Source of the DNA: Rhizobium sp. Leaf453
GTDB taxonomy: Bacteria; Pseudomonadota; Alphaproteobacteria; Rhizobiales; Rhizobiaceae
Direction of reading: 5' to 3'
NCBI RefSeq assembly: GCF_001425605.1
Contig: NZ_LMRG01000023.1
Span: forward strand, 1-64,000
DNA: 64,000 nucleotides
Part shown: one piece after another, positions 40,597-48,895 of the stretch
Layout: each line of letters begins with the position of its first letter
Numbering within the stretch: position 1 is the stretch's first letter
Notes under the pieces: model-generated
Seen by the model: only the letters and a program-made list of their open reading frames with translations
The model's database searches: none
What the model was told of the DNA's origin: nothing
Translations under genes and position numbers: made by a program

Positions 40597-40959
40597 ATGG
40601 CCAACCGATTTGCATCGATCCTGAGAGAGCAAGCGTCCCACTGGTCGGAACAAGTGGAAAGATACCGGCCTTCACAAACAAATCTGCCCTCGAAAGTTTC
40701 GGCCGCTCAAAGTCTCCGGACCGAAAAGTTGGCAGAAATCGCGCATGTTCGCGGCACGATCGAGGGCGGCACAGTAACGGACCCGATAGCCATCGGAATT
40801 CTAACGGCCGCTGTCACAGAGTTGGAAGCCGAAGTCGATGCCCTCGTAGCTGAAATCGCGAAGCTTTCCTCGTGGTTTGAGGTGGTGAACCGAAATATAG
40901 AGGTTTGGGAGCAAGGGGTGGAGAGACTGTTAAATCTCGCAACCGAGTTGGAGGCGTAA
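40597..40959 (+). CDS. Small helical protein with GGTVTDP motif (copy 2)
   Basis: A 120-residue protein of the same length as its neighbour, with IEGGTVTDPIAIGILTAAVTELE in the middle and NIEVWEQGVERLLNLATELEA at the end. Sequence identity to copy 1 is modest outside the motif, which points to an old duplication. It ends directly before the tape-measure gene. Confidence 0.55.
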   Translation: MANRFASILREQASHWSEQVERYRPSQTNLPSKVSAAQSLRTEKLAEIAHVRGTIEGGTVTDPIAIGILTAAVTELEAEVDALVAEIAKLSSWFEVVNRNIEVWEQGVERLLNLATELEA

Positions 40960-42732
40960 ATGGTCGTTGAGCTCAAATCCCTCCGGATCACCAGCGACTT
41001 TGACGCGCGATCCTACGTCGCCGGCATGAATGAAAAGGTCGCGGCCGACCGTGCCGGCATAGCGTCCAGCAAGGCCGCAGGGGAAGCAGTCGAGGACCAG
41101 AAACAGAAAGTCGGTTCGGCCGTCCCGATGCTGGAAAAGCTTAGCCGGACCTATGTGGACGGTTACGGTACGGCTGCGAAGTTCAACAGTGAAATCCTAC
41201 GCCTCGCGAAATCGCAGGACGTCCAGGCGACTTCGGTCGCTCACTTGGAACAAGTCTACGCCGGCATGCAGCGCCGGTTCGGCCTGCAGGCCGATGCGAG
41301 CGCGCTCCAGGTACGCGGTTACACCGATCTTGCGAAGGCGATCGACAATGTGAACGGCCGGCTTACGGAGCAGCGGCGGCTTCAGGCGAGTATGCCCGCC
41401 AACGGCATGTCGCCACTTCATCCGGCCGGCGCCAACGACAATTCCGCTCAGTTTCGCCGGCAGAACGCCGGATATCAGTATTTCGACGTTGCGCAGTCCC
41501 TCTCGCTCGGCATGAACCCGGCGATGATCCTTGCACAGCAGGGACCGCAGCTTATTCAGATCTACGCGGGCCAGGGCGGCGTCAACGCGGCGATCAAGGA
41601 TTTCACGTCGATCGTCGGCGGCGCTGCGCGCGCCGTCGGCCCACTGGTTGCTATCCTTGCCGGGGGGTATGCCGGGTACAAGCTCCTCGAGTCCTATTCC
41701 GTCGAGGCGGGCCTTGCTGTCAGCGAGACGACAAAGGCGCTCGCAGCGCAGGCCGCGCCGCTCGGGTCGCTACAAGGCCAGATCGGGGAGCTCACCAGCC
41801 TTCAGCAGACCTATAATCAGGCGGTCCGCGACAGTGCCAGCGCGAGCGCGGCGGCAACGTCCATTATCCTCGACAACACCGAACGGGAGTACAATGCGAA
41901 GCGCTCGCTGCTCGAGCTCGAGGAGCGCCGGCTTGCGGCTTCTATCGAGGTGCAGAAGTCGGAGATCGCCATTGCGCAGGCGCGTCTGAAGGCGGATCTC
42001 TCACAGCAGGTGAATACGCGCCTCGATCTTGAACGGCAGGGTTTCGCAGATCCGCGGATCGGTCGCTTTGTCGCCCTGCCGGATGAAATCACCGGCCTGG
42101 AAAAGACCCGGCAGCTGCTCGCCAGCAACGCGCTGACCGACAAGATCAAAGAACTCCAGGCGAACCTCGAACTGACCGAGATCGGCGCGGAGAAGCTCCG
42201 GGAAGCGCTCGCCAAATCCTTCGACACTAAGCCGTACGGTACCGGCGATCTCCCCATTATCGGCCCGGTGCCGACAGCCAGGCCGAACCGAGAACTCGAA
42301 GGCGACGCTCGGCAGGACAGCGCGTCCGCCCGGTTCTTCCAGTCTCAGACAGAGCGAATCGAGGCTGTCCGACTTGAGATGTCCCTGATCGGCCAATCTG
42401 AGAGCGTGCGGCGCAGCGCGACGGCCGCGCTCCAGGCCGAACAGCAGATCCGACAGATGGGGCTGGAAACCTACAGCGCGGAAGCAAAGCTCATTCGCGA
42501 GAACGCGTCCGCTCTGTCCGAAATGGAAGAATCGCTCCGCAGGCAGTCGGAGGCCTGGGGAATGTTCCAGTCTGCCGGCGAAGACGCGATCGACGGCGTT
42601 CTCGACAAGCTCACCAGCGGTGACTTCAAGGGCGCGATCGGAGAGGCCGCTAAGGCGCTCCAGAGCTTCATCTGGGAAGCACCCATCAAAACCAAGCTCA
42701 AGAACAGCCTGTGGGCTGAGGAGGCAGCATGA
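40960..42732 (+). CDS. Short tail tape-measure-like protein
   Basis: A 590-residue protein with TMP_2-type tape-measure features: QYFDVAQSLSLGMNPAMILAQQGPQLIQIYAG, then a hydrophobic stretch (IVGGAARAVGPLVAILAGGYAGYKLL, about residues 220-250) and long helices (LEERRLAASIEVQKSEIAIAQARLKADLSQQ). It would set tail length and feed into the membrane at injection. It is short for siphoviral tape measures, and tail tube and terminator genes are absent nearby. Confidence 0.7.
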   Translation: MVVELKSLRITSDFDARSYVAGMNEKVAADRAGIASSKAAGEAVEDQKQKVGSAVPMLEKLSRTYVDGYGTAAKFNSEILRLAKSQDVQATSVAHLEQVYAGMQRRFGLQADASALQVRGYTDLAKAIDNVNGRLTEQRRLQASMPANGMSPLHPAGANDNSAQFRRQNAGYQYFDVAQSLSLGMNPAMILAQQGPQLIQIYAGQGGVNAAIKDFTSIVGGAARAVGPLVAILAGGYAGYKLLESYSVEAGLAVSETTKALAAQAAPLGSLQGQIGELTSLQQTYNQAVRDSASASAAATSIILDNTEREYNAKRSLLELEERRLAASIEVQKSEIAIAQARLKADLSQQVNTRLDLERQGFADPRIGRFVALPDEITGLEKTRQLLASNALTDKIKELQANLELTEIGAEKLREALAKSFDTKPYGTGDLPIIGPVPTARPNRELEGDARQDSASARFFQSQTERIEAVRLEMSLIGQSESVRRSATAALQAEQQIRQMGLETYSAEAKLIRENASALSEMEESLRRQSEAWGMFQSAGEDAIDGVLDKLTSGDFKGAIGEAAKALQSFIWEAPIKTKLKNSLWAEEAA

Positions 42733-43472
42733 GCGCCGTGGTATCGATCATCTATGACGACTGCATCCAGATCATGACGGATGGCGCAGCCTACCGTGAC
42801 GGGATCCTTGAGGCCGTCGTGAAGAAGTATCACCCGGCCCGCACAAAGCCGTTCGTCGTCACCGGCCGTGGCAACCAGCACATGGTCGAGCATATCGCGA
42901 AGGCTGTCACCGAGTTCTGCGACGAGGAGGGATCGGTCGATCTCGCCTTTGACTGGCTGGAGCACGCTGCGCGCCGCATCGGAGACCGCATCGAGGATAT
43001 CGGGAACAAGCATTTCGAGGTTTACGCTCACGGCTACTCGGAGCGATCTGGTTTCGTCCAAAAAGCTTTGTTCTCTCACGCCCTCGGCAATTACACGCCT
43101 TTCGAACTTCATGACCAGGGCAAGGTTTTTTCAGCCGCGCCTGATCTGACCTATTCGCAGATGCTCGCGTTCGCTGGTGAGTTTCCGGAGACCGATTCGA
43201 CCTTCCTGCCAAGGCGCGGATTGCAGATGATGGAATTCATGCGCCTCGACATGACCGATGCCAAGATCAAGTTCGAGGACGGCCCCAAGGAATGGAGTTG
43301 CGTCGGCGGTCACTGCGCACTCACGACCGTGACGAAAACGGGCGTCACCAGCCGGATGCTAAAGGTCTGGGATGATCCAATCGGGGAGAAGATCAATCCA
43401 TATCGCAACACCAACGTCACCCGCCTTCCCAACAGGAAAGAGCGGCGCGCCGCAAAGCGCCGGATGGCCTGA
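42729..43472 (+). CDS. Phage protein, possibly Ntn-hydrolase-like
   Basis: A 247-residue protein coupled by ATGA to the tape-measure gene. The start VVSIIYDDCIQIMTDGAAYRDGILEAVVKKYHPARTKPFVVTGRGNQHM recalls the beta-sheet N-terminus of proteasome/Ntn-hydrolase-like phage proteins; no clear N-terminal nucleophile is visible. The basic tail RLPNRKERRAAKRRM may bind nucleic acid. Function unknown. Confidence 0.5.
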   Translation: MSAVVSIIYDDCIQIMTDGAAYRDGILEAVVKKYHPARTKPFVVTGRGNQHMVEHIAKAVTEFCDEEGSVDLAFDWLEHAARRIGDRIEDIGNKHFEVYAHGYSERSGFVQKALFSHALGNYTPFELHDQGKVFSAAPDLTYSQMLAFAGEFPETDSTFLPRRGLQMMEFMRLDMTDAKIKFEDGPKEWSCVGGHCALTTVTKTGVTSRMLKVWDDPIGEKINPYRNTNVTRLPNRKERRAAKRRMA

Positions 43473-43753
43473 TGCTCGACCAGCCAGGCCGACGGCGGCA
43501 CCTCGACCGTGAGAAGTATGTCGCCTACGTGCTCTGGCTGATCGGGCACTCCTACGGGACGATTGGCAAGGTCCTGCACCTGAAGCGCTCTCAGGTCGGT
43601 GGCATCATCGCCAGGAGCGAGTACGCCGGCAGGAGCCAGATGAGCCGCGCAACGCGCGCGGCTCTCCTCAGGGAGCTCCAGGAGGTGCGTTACGAGGACG
43701 GCCAGCCGCTCGACGGCGGGCTGTTAGACCGGGTGCCATTGGAAATTCAGTGA
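43472..43753 (+). CDS. Small HTH protein (GcrA-like)
   Basis: A 93-residue protein with an HTH: YVLWLIGHSYGTIGKVLHLKRSQVGGIIARSEYAGR. The arrangement resembles the N-terminal HTH of GcrA/sigma-like cell-cycle regulators of alphaproteobacteria, though a GcrA identity is not certain. The start overlaps the previous stop (TGATG). Confidence 0.55.
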   Translation: MLDQPGRRRHLDREKYVAYVLWLIGHSYGTIGKVLHLKRSQVGGIIARSEYAGRSQMSRATRAALLRELQEVRYEDGQPLDGGLLDRVPLEIQ

Positions 43754-43830
43754 ATGACGACCACGGGCCGGTGGCTTTTGTTCAGATTGAATTGGGGGGC
43801 ATCCATAGCGCTCAGGCGAGTTGCGAGGTC

Positions 43831-44049
43831 TTATCCCAAAACCACCTGTCCGGGCTTGGCTCTAGCTGTGTTCTGTAGTTCCATTGCTGTATATCTATCA
43901 GAGTTATGGACCTTCAAAAAAGCTCCTGGCAGAAGAGACCGAGCAATATTCTGAAGCTCCATCGCAGTGAACCGACCTCCATCGACTTCGACACTCCCTC
44001 CCGCTCTCACGATATTCTGGACTTCCATTGCTGTCTTGTTAGTGATCAT
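43831..44049 (-). CDS. Small protein with three TAMELQN repeats
   Basis: A 72-residue protein made almost only of three repeats: TAMEVQNIVRAGG, TAMELQNIARSLLPG, TAMELQNTARAKPG, each followed by a short beta-like stretch (SVEVDGGRF, AFLKVHNSDRY, QVVLG). A GAGGAG site precedes ATG 44049. Function unknown. It runs against all neighbours and may be a cargo gene with its own promoter. Confidence 0.6.
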   Translation of the reverse strand: MITNKTAMEVQNIVRAGGSVEVDGGRFTAMELQNIARSLLPGAFLKVHNSDRYTAMELQNTARAKPGQVVLG

Positions 44050-44229
44050 ATCTTTCTCCTCAATCGACAAAAAGCTGCCTGAATTTCGAGATTCTCGCAA
44101 CCATGGCGACGGCCAATATAAGGCAGTCGCTAAAGTATATATCGTTTAAGTTGCCACAAATCCTCGACTTGCAGTCGCTCCGTTGGTCAGCTTAATGTCG
44201 TTATACACAAAAATGCACAGGAGAGATGA

Positions 44230-45108
44230 GTGCCAGTCGAGCCACATCCAATCTTCAAAACACCTCCAGCAGATGGCCCACTTTGGCGCTATACAAATTT
44301 CGCAAAGTTCGTCTCCCTAATTACAACAAAATCCCTTTGGTTCTCCAACATGTACCATTTGAGTAGGGAAGACCCTTTTGAGGGTGCGTTGCCGGTAGGG
44401 AATTTTGCCCACCGCACTTGGTCGCTGGACACGATACCGGCCTCCGTACGAGACAGGCTTGAGCGTGGCCGGTTCAGCTCCAACCCGAACGATACTCTTG
44501 AGGAGAAGCTACGCCTATACATCGAACATGAGGAGGACATGGTCAGGCACGTCCTACGGACAACCAAAGAGTATTTTATAAATTGCTGGCACAGTTCCAA
44601 TCACGAGTCAGTCGCAATGTGGAAGATGTATGCAGAAGACAGCTTTGGCATTGCTATCGTGAGCGATGTCGACCGAATCACAAGGGCTCTTGCCGGAAGC
44701 CCCCTGTCAATCCAATGCGGTATGGTCGATTACATTGACTACGATACAGAGACTTTGGATTTGGGGAATGCCTTTACGCCGACTATAACAAAACGATTGA
44801 GCTTCTCGCACGAAAGAGAAGTGCGGCTACTTTATTGGGACCACACCCTAGGGGAGGAGCAAGTCGCAATGCTTTGGGGTGGTGAGCCGCGAGTCATGTG
44901 GATGCCAAAATCTCATGATGACCATGCAAAGATTGATCCGCCGGCCGGAAAAACGTTTCAATGCGATCTAGATATCTTGATCAAAGAAGTGAGGATCGCG
45001 CCGACTGCAGAGCCTTGGTTTGAAGCGGCCGTTCGCGCCTTCTGTAAAGCTGCACAATTTGATAAGCCAATAATTAAGTCAGATATGACCCGATCTCCAA
45101 TGCGGTAG
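44230..45108 (+). CDS. DUF2971 family protein
   Basis: A 292-residue protein with the DUF2971 signature: LWRYTNFAKFVSLITTKSLWFSNMYHLSREDPFEG at the N-terminus, FINCWHSSNHESVAMWKMYAEDSFGIAI in the middle and SHEREVRLLYW. DUF2971 proteins occur in mobile elements and defence islands, and their biochemical role is not known. Lower GC than neighbours suggests separate acquisition. GTG 44230 after AGGAGAG. It is the last gene of element B. Confidence 0.7.
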   Translation: MPVEPHPIFKTPPADGPLWRYTNFAKFVSLITTKSLWFSNMYHLSREDPFEGALPVGNFAHRTWSLDTIPASVRDRLERGRFSSNPNDTLEEKLRLYIEHEEDMVRHVLRTTKEYFINCWHSSNHESVAMWKMYAEDSFGIAIVSDVDRITRALAGSPLSIQCGMVDYIDYDTETLDLGNAFTPTITKRLSFSHEREVRLLYWDHTLGEEQVAMLWGGEPRVMWMPKSHDDHAKIDPPAGKTFQCDLDILIKEVRIAPTAEPWFEAAVRAFCKAAQFDKPIIKSDMTRSPMR

Positions 45109-45125
45109 CTGTCACGGAAAGTAAG

Positions 45126-45171
45126 GGTTAGCCAAGGCTGCGGAACATATGGCGAAACATTCTGGCTAACC
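45126..45171. repeat. Right end repeats of element B
   Basis: GGTTAGCCA at 45126-45134 and its complement TGGCTAACC at 45163-45171, 40 bp before the right att copy. They match the three copies at the left end. Confidence 0.65.
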
Positions 45172-45210
45172 GTTTAACTAGCCCATTGATTCCATTGCGT
45201 TCGTCTTGGC

Positions 45211-45226
45211 CCTCCGGGCCCACCAT
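45211..45226. repeat. att copy 3, boundary of elements B and C
   Basis: 16 bp CCCTCCGGGCCCACCA, the 3' acceptor/T-stem end of the tRNA gene. It is shorter than copies 1 and 2, which fits a recombinase with a smaller shared core. Confidence 0.75.
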
Positions 45227-45289
45227 CGACTTTCTACCTGTTTGATTTCCCTGCAAATACCTGTAAAAAAAGACTTTGTACCGTGCTTC

Positions 45290-45312
45290 GGTTCCAACAT
45301 TGGTTCCAACAT
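45290..45312. repeat. Left end repeat of element C
   Basis: Two GTTCCAACAT units in tandem, 64 bp inside the left att copy. The 23-bp block matches 50662-50684 at 22 positions. Confidence 0.7.
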
Positions 45313-45335
45313 GGTGGGTCTTGCAGGTGGTTCCC

Positions 45336-46976
45336 GTGGCAAAAATTCCCGGCCTTCAGCGCAAAAAGAGCGCCTATTTTTATGTTCGCCGCATTCCTGC
45401 GGATATCGCGGCTTTGTTCGGAAATCGGCAGCAGATTACCATTTCCCTCAACACGACAGACTACCGAGTCGCGTCTGAGCGGGCTCGCTTGAAGGCGACC
45501 GAGACCGACAGGCAGTTTCAGGATGCCCGTTTAGGTATTTCCACACCTGAAGATCGCGAGAATAAAGCGTCCCGTCACCAGTTGGAGCAAGCGGTGCGCG
45601 TCTACCTGTACGAGATAGAACGGGACGCAGAGAGTGCTGCTGTCGCGGACCGCAATCGTGATTACCTGAATGAATGGATGGAAATCTTGGAGTCGCCCTA
45701 CGAGGTATGGGCAGGCGATATTTACAGGAAGGCTCTTGAAATCGCGAGCCGGTTCCGTGTCAAGGTAAAGCCGGGCGACCATCATTGGCTTGAGTTTATC
45801 GGCCTTGTCCATCGGGCGGAGATTGAGCATTGCCGTCGCTCTTTAGATCGCGCGGCTCACATCTTTAGCGTTTCGGGGCATGATAGGCTCTTCTCGGAAG
45901 TGTTTGCGACAGCGCCAGCGCCTAAACTTGTAGGTAACAAAGGTCTGACCGTTGATGAGCTGATAACTCGCTTCGAGAGCGACCCTTTGCGGGCCGGGTT
46001 ATCGGAAAGTGCGGGCAAAAAGTACCTCATTCCATTCGAGGCGCTACGCGAAGTGGCGGGGCGAAATTTTCCAGTCCGCGAAATAGATCGAGCCATGTGC
46101 GCCGATATGATCGAGGCCATAGCCGCGTTGCCGCCAAACTATCGAAAGAACAGGGCATTCGATGGAAAGTCGTTGCGAGAAATTGGCGAGATCAATGGCA
46201 AGCGAGGCGGTACGAAGCTAGTCCGGGGCACCGTGGAAGTTTACGCACATCACCTCTCGGCATTCTTCAACTATGCAATCGACAAAGGCGTCATCGAAAC
46301 GAACCCGGCAACGCGGCTGATGGTGGCGGGAGGCTCGCAGCCCGCTCAACGCTTCCCGTTTGATGCCGAAGAACTCAAGAGGCTCATCTCACATCTGCCG
46401 GAGTGGAGCGAGGGGAGCCGTGGTCGGTTTTGGCTCCCGCTCATTGCTCTATTCTCCGGGATGCGGCTGGGCGAAGTTATCTGGCTGCGGCATTGCGATA
46501 TCCGGCAAGTTGATGGCGCTACCTGTTTCGTGCTTGAGCCCACAGAGGACCGCAGCTTGAAAACTAAGGGTTCGGCTCGCGTGGTCCCCGTGCATCCAAG
46601 CCTCGTGCAATTCGGCTTCCTAGACGCCACAGAACGCGGTGGTGATGAGCGGGGCAGAATATTTGCCGACCTTCCGGGGCATGATCAGCGGCATGCTGTG
46701 GACCTTTTCCAAAAGAGGTTTAGCTACTTTCTTAAGACGGATGTGAAGGTTCGGAAGGGGGTCTCGTTCCATTCGTTCCGTCACAATTTCAGAGACGCGA
46801 TCCGCCATGCCGGTATTCCCATTGATGTTACCAAGGCGCTCGGGGGATGGGGACGCGGCTCGGGTATTGAAGATCGATATGGGCAAGGGACTAGAGCATC
46901 CGTGCTCGCCGGATGGATGGCAAAGATTGAATACCCTGAAATTGACTGGGCGCGGTTCGTGAACGTTGTGGACTAA
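45336..46976 (+). CDS. Tyrosine recombinase of element C
   Basis: A 546-residue recombinase with an extended N-terminal region (KIPGLQRKKSAYFYVRRIPADIAALFG, DUF6538-like). The catalytic part contains IALFSGMRLGEVIWLRH (Arg I), FHSFRHNFRDAIRHAG (H-x-x-R), LGGWGRGSGIEDRYGQGT (Trp or His position and Tyr nucleophile). GTG 45336 follows GCAGGTGG and fits the conserved start; a TTG further up is less likely. Such recombinases are common in cargo-carrying tRNA-integrating elements. It should insert and excise element C. Confidence 0.85.
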   Translation: MAKIPGLQRKKSAYFYVRRIPADIAALFGNRQQITISLNTTDYRVASERARLKATETDRQFQDARLGISTPEDRENKASRHQLEQAVRVYLYEIERDAESAAVADRNRDYLNEWMEILESPYEVWAGDIYRKALEIASRFRVKVKPGDHHWLEFIGLVHRAEIEHCRRSLDRAAHIFSVSGHDRLFSEVFATAPAPKLVGNKGLTVDELITRFESDPLRAGLSESAGKKYLIPFEALREVAGRNFPVREIDRAMCADMIEAIAALPPNYRKNRAFDGKSLREIGEINGKRGGTKLVRGTVEVYAHHLSAFFNYAIDKGVIETNPATRLMVAGGSQPAQRFPFDAEELKRLISHLPEWSEGSRGRFWLPLIALFSGMRLGEVIWLRHCDIRQVDGATCFVLEPTEDRSLKTKGSARVVPVHPSLVQFGFLDATERGGDERGRIFADLPGHDQRHAVDLFQKRFSYFLKTDVKVRKGVSFHSFRHNFRDAIRHAGIPIDVTKALGGWGRGSGIEDRYGQGTRASVLAGWMAKIEYPEIDWARFVNVVD

Positions 46977-47297
46977 GTCCCAGAGCCTCACGACACTATT
47001 TGCGCGCGTACCGATAGTGGTATGGGTGTTGGGGTTGCTCATCCGTTTTTCAGCTCGTTTCCCTTGGCCTCGTTGCAACCGGTTGCAAACTAGGTGCGAC
47101 TCCCAATGTTGAATTCATAAGGATGAACGGGAGTTTGGTGCGAGACCGCGGCCTCCTCTGTTTTGTAACCTACATTTGTAGGTTCTCTGTAAGCATATGA
47201 TTTTTATAGAAATTTTTTGATATTCTGGTTGACCCAGAAGTGTGCCCGAACTACATTTCGGACATCGCAGTAACAACTGCAACCCAAGCCAAAATCA
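46977..47297. other. Structured leader between recombinase and RT, candidate ncRNA
   Basis: 321 bp without a supported gene. It holds CACTAT..ATAGTG, the palindrome TTGCAACCGGTTGCAA (47073-47088), CTCCC..GGGAG around 47100-47132, a perfect AACCTACA/TGTAGGTT hairpin at 47167-47184 and CCGAA..TTCGG at 47247-47262. RT-based immune units often encode a template RNA here; the hairpins make it a candidate, but no known retron fold was recognised. Confidence 0.45.
47073..47088. promoter_or_regulatory. Palindrome upstream of the RT gene
   Basis: TTGCAACCGGTTGCAA, a perfect 16-bp palindrome of the form bound by LacI-type regulators. A near copy with a swapped centre lies at 50630-50647, past the end of the RT unit. 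No LacI-type gene is in the window. Confidence 0.5.
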
Positions 47298-48839
47298 ATG
47301 GTATCCGACATGTCCCGACGCTCAACGCGCAATGAACAACTGCGCGCAAAATTTGCTTTTGAACACAACCTCTATCCGGGTCCGATTATCCCATCGTGGC
47401 TTAGGAGATATCAGGATGAACATCAGGCAAGGGGTGCTGGGCACTCGGGGCAGCCCTTGGCGATACAGCGGAACTGCGCGCTGTCGGAAAGTCAGCAGAT
47501 CGCACTTGCAGCCAAGAATTATCGGAAGGCGGCCAAAGTCATCGCCCGGCTTGTGGAAGAGGGTGACTACCGAAGGGCGTCAGACAAATGCTTCCGGCTG
47601 CTCTTCGCAAAAGGAACGGCGCTGTTGGCTGCGTCTAAAGCAAAACGGCCGCTGAGAGGGCGCCCAGGCCATCCCGCTCCCGGTCTCCAAACACTGGCCC
47701 ACTTGATATTGTCGCCTGCTATAGATCCTCAAGTTCGTCAGAAACTCAATACCAAGGGGGCGGGCTACCGTGCGACATACGCCTTCAACATCGTCGATCG
47801 GGCAAGGCAATGGCTTGTGCGTCTTGCCTTCGGGCCTCTCGCTCGCTTCCATGATGTGCAGACAGGACAACGAGGCCGGTCGGCGCTTGATGCCATACGG
47901 CGAGCGGACGAACTTATCAAAGATCCGAAATACAAGGTCGCATGTGAATGCGACATCAAAGATTTCTTTGGCAGTGTTACGGGAGACGTAATTGCCCGAC
48001 ACTATGCAATCCCAGAATGGGTACAAAGAGAGATTGTCACCCTAGAAGGAAAGGAGAACAGGAAGAAAGTCGTATATCAGGGCAGATATACAAATGAGCA
48101 CACGAGTGAAGACATACAAGGCAAGGTGCGCCACCTGACTCAGGGGTCTGTCGTCTCTCCTTTATTGGCATACGGTCTACTGAGGCGAACCATGGAGCGC
48201 TTCCGAGATCGGTATGGTGACCGGGTTGCCGTTGTGAACAACAACGACAATTTCCTGTTGTTGGGCCAATCGAAGGCAGAGTTGGAAGAGGCTTTTTCAT
48301 CCCTTCTATCGCTCTTGAGGAGCGATGTGTCAGCGGAATTGACGCTAGTAATGAAAGCCGATGTGCGTCCCCTCTCTCGTGGAATTGATTTCTTGGGCTA
48401 TCGGCTTCAGCGTCGGGCCGCTGAATTTAGAATACGCGCGCCGTCTGCGCGAGTAACAGCCTTACGAGAGTTCGTTGCTGAGGAGCAGCGGCATATCACT
48501 TTCTACTTAACCGAGAACCGAGCTGCTGGACGAGCTATAGGAAAAGAGATTTTCCGGGAGATGCTGGTCCGAGTGAAGTCCAAGCTGTCGCCGATGATGC
48601 TCGCGGTCGCAGACTACCGGCGGTGTCTTGTATCGATCCTTAAAAGCACCTTCCGGTTGGCTCGGCAATTCCGCCTAGTTGCAACCACGTCTTGGCAAAA
48701 CTTTCTGTCGTATGTTGAGCGAAACATGCCGAATGAGGCCGCCTTGGGCTCGGCTAGACAGCCGTGTTGCTCCTCACGCAGGTCGAAGCGACTTGCCAGT
48801 TATATGATTTCTATTCCGAGGTCACTTTACCAGGACTGA
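47298..48839 (+). CDS. Reverse transcriptase, cut by IS insertion
   Basis: A 513-residue frame. About 190 N-terminal residues precede the RT fingers/palm: CECDIKDFFGSV (motif A, Asp219), LTQGSVVSPLLAYGLL (QG..SP, residue 282), VVNNNDNFLLLG in place of YADD (Asp317 kept, second Asp replaced by Asn318), GIDFLGYRL (residue 362). It is not clearly a retron, group II or DGR enzyme. Its stop codon TGA is the first three bases of an IS end, so the natural C-terminus is lost or lies beyond the IS. A role in phage defence is inferred from the mobile-element context. Confidence 0.75.
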   Translation: MVSDMSRRSTRNEQLRAKFAFEHNLYPGPIIPSWLRRYQDEHQARGAGHSGQPLAIQRNCALSESQQIALAAKNYRKAAKVIARLVEEGDYRRASDKCFRLLFAKGTALLAASKAKRPLRGRPGHPAPGLQTLAHLILSPAIDPQVRQKLNTKGAGYRATYAFNIVDRARQWLVRLAFGPLARFHDVQTGQRGRSALDAIRRADELIKDPKYKVACECDIKDFFGSVTGDVIARHYAIPEWVQREIVTLEGKENRKKVVYQGRYTNEHTSEDIQGKVRHLTQGSVVSPLLAYGLLRRTMERFRDRYGDRVAVVNNNDNFLLLGQSKAELEEAFSSLLSLLRSDVSAELTLVMKADVRPLSRGIDFLGYRLQRRAAEFRIRAPSARVTALREFVAEEQRHITFYLTENRAAGRAIGKEIFREMLVRVKSKLSPMMLAVADYRRCLVSILKSTFRLARQFRLVATTSWQNFLSYVERNMPNEAALGSARQPCCSSRRSKRLASYMISIPRSLYQD

Positions 48840-48895
48840 ATGGCCCCGAGATTTGTAGACGCCTTCTTTCCTAATTTTGAGGCAGGAAGAGCATC

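Larger units (their letters stand above)
34291..45226. mobile_element. Integrative element B: truncated HK97-type prophage or satellite
   Basis: About 10.9 kb between att copies 34242-34290 and 45211-45226. It carries its own tyrosine recombinase at the left end, two divergent Arc-like regulators, an HTH protein, a DUF1376-like protein, HK97 protease and capsid genes, a short tape-measure protein, small genes and a DUF2971 cargo gene. Terminase, portal, tail tube and lysis genes are not recognised, so it is a remnant or a satellite with its own capsid. Confidence 0.75.

Noticed and set aside
30285-47356. 16-bp match TGCGCGCAAAATTTGC between element A (30287) and the RT gene start (47341)
   Set aside because: One such match is expected by chance in a 64-kb window, and the second copy is coding sequence.
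47298-48839. Diversity-generating retroelement
   Set aside because: No template/variable repeat pair or target gene was seen next to the RT, and its motif C is unlike DGR enzymes.
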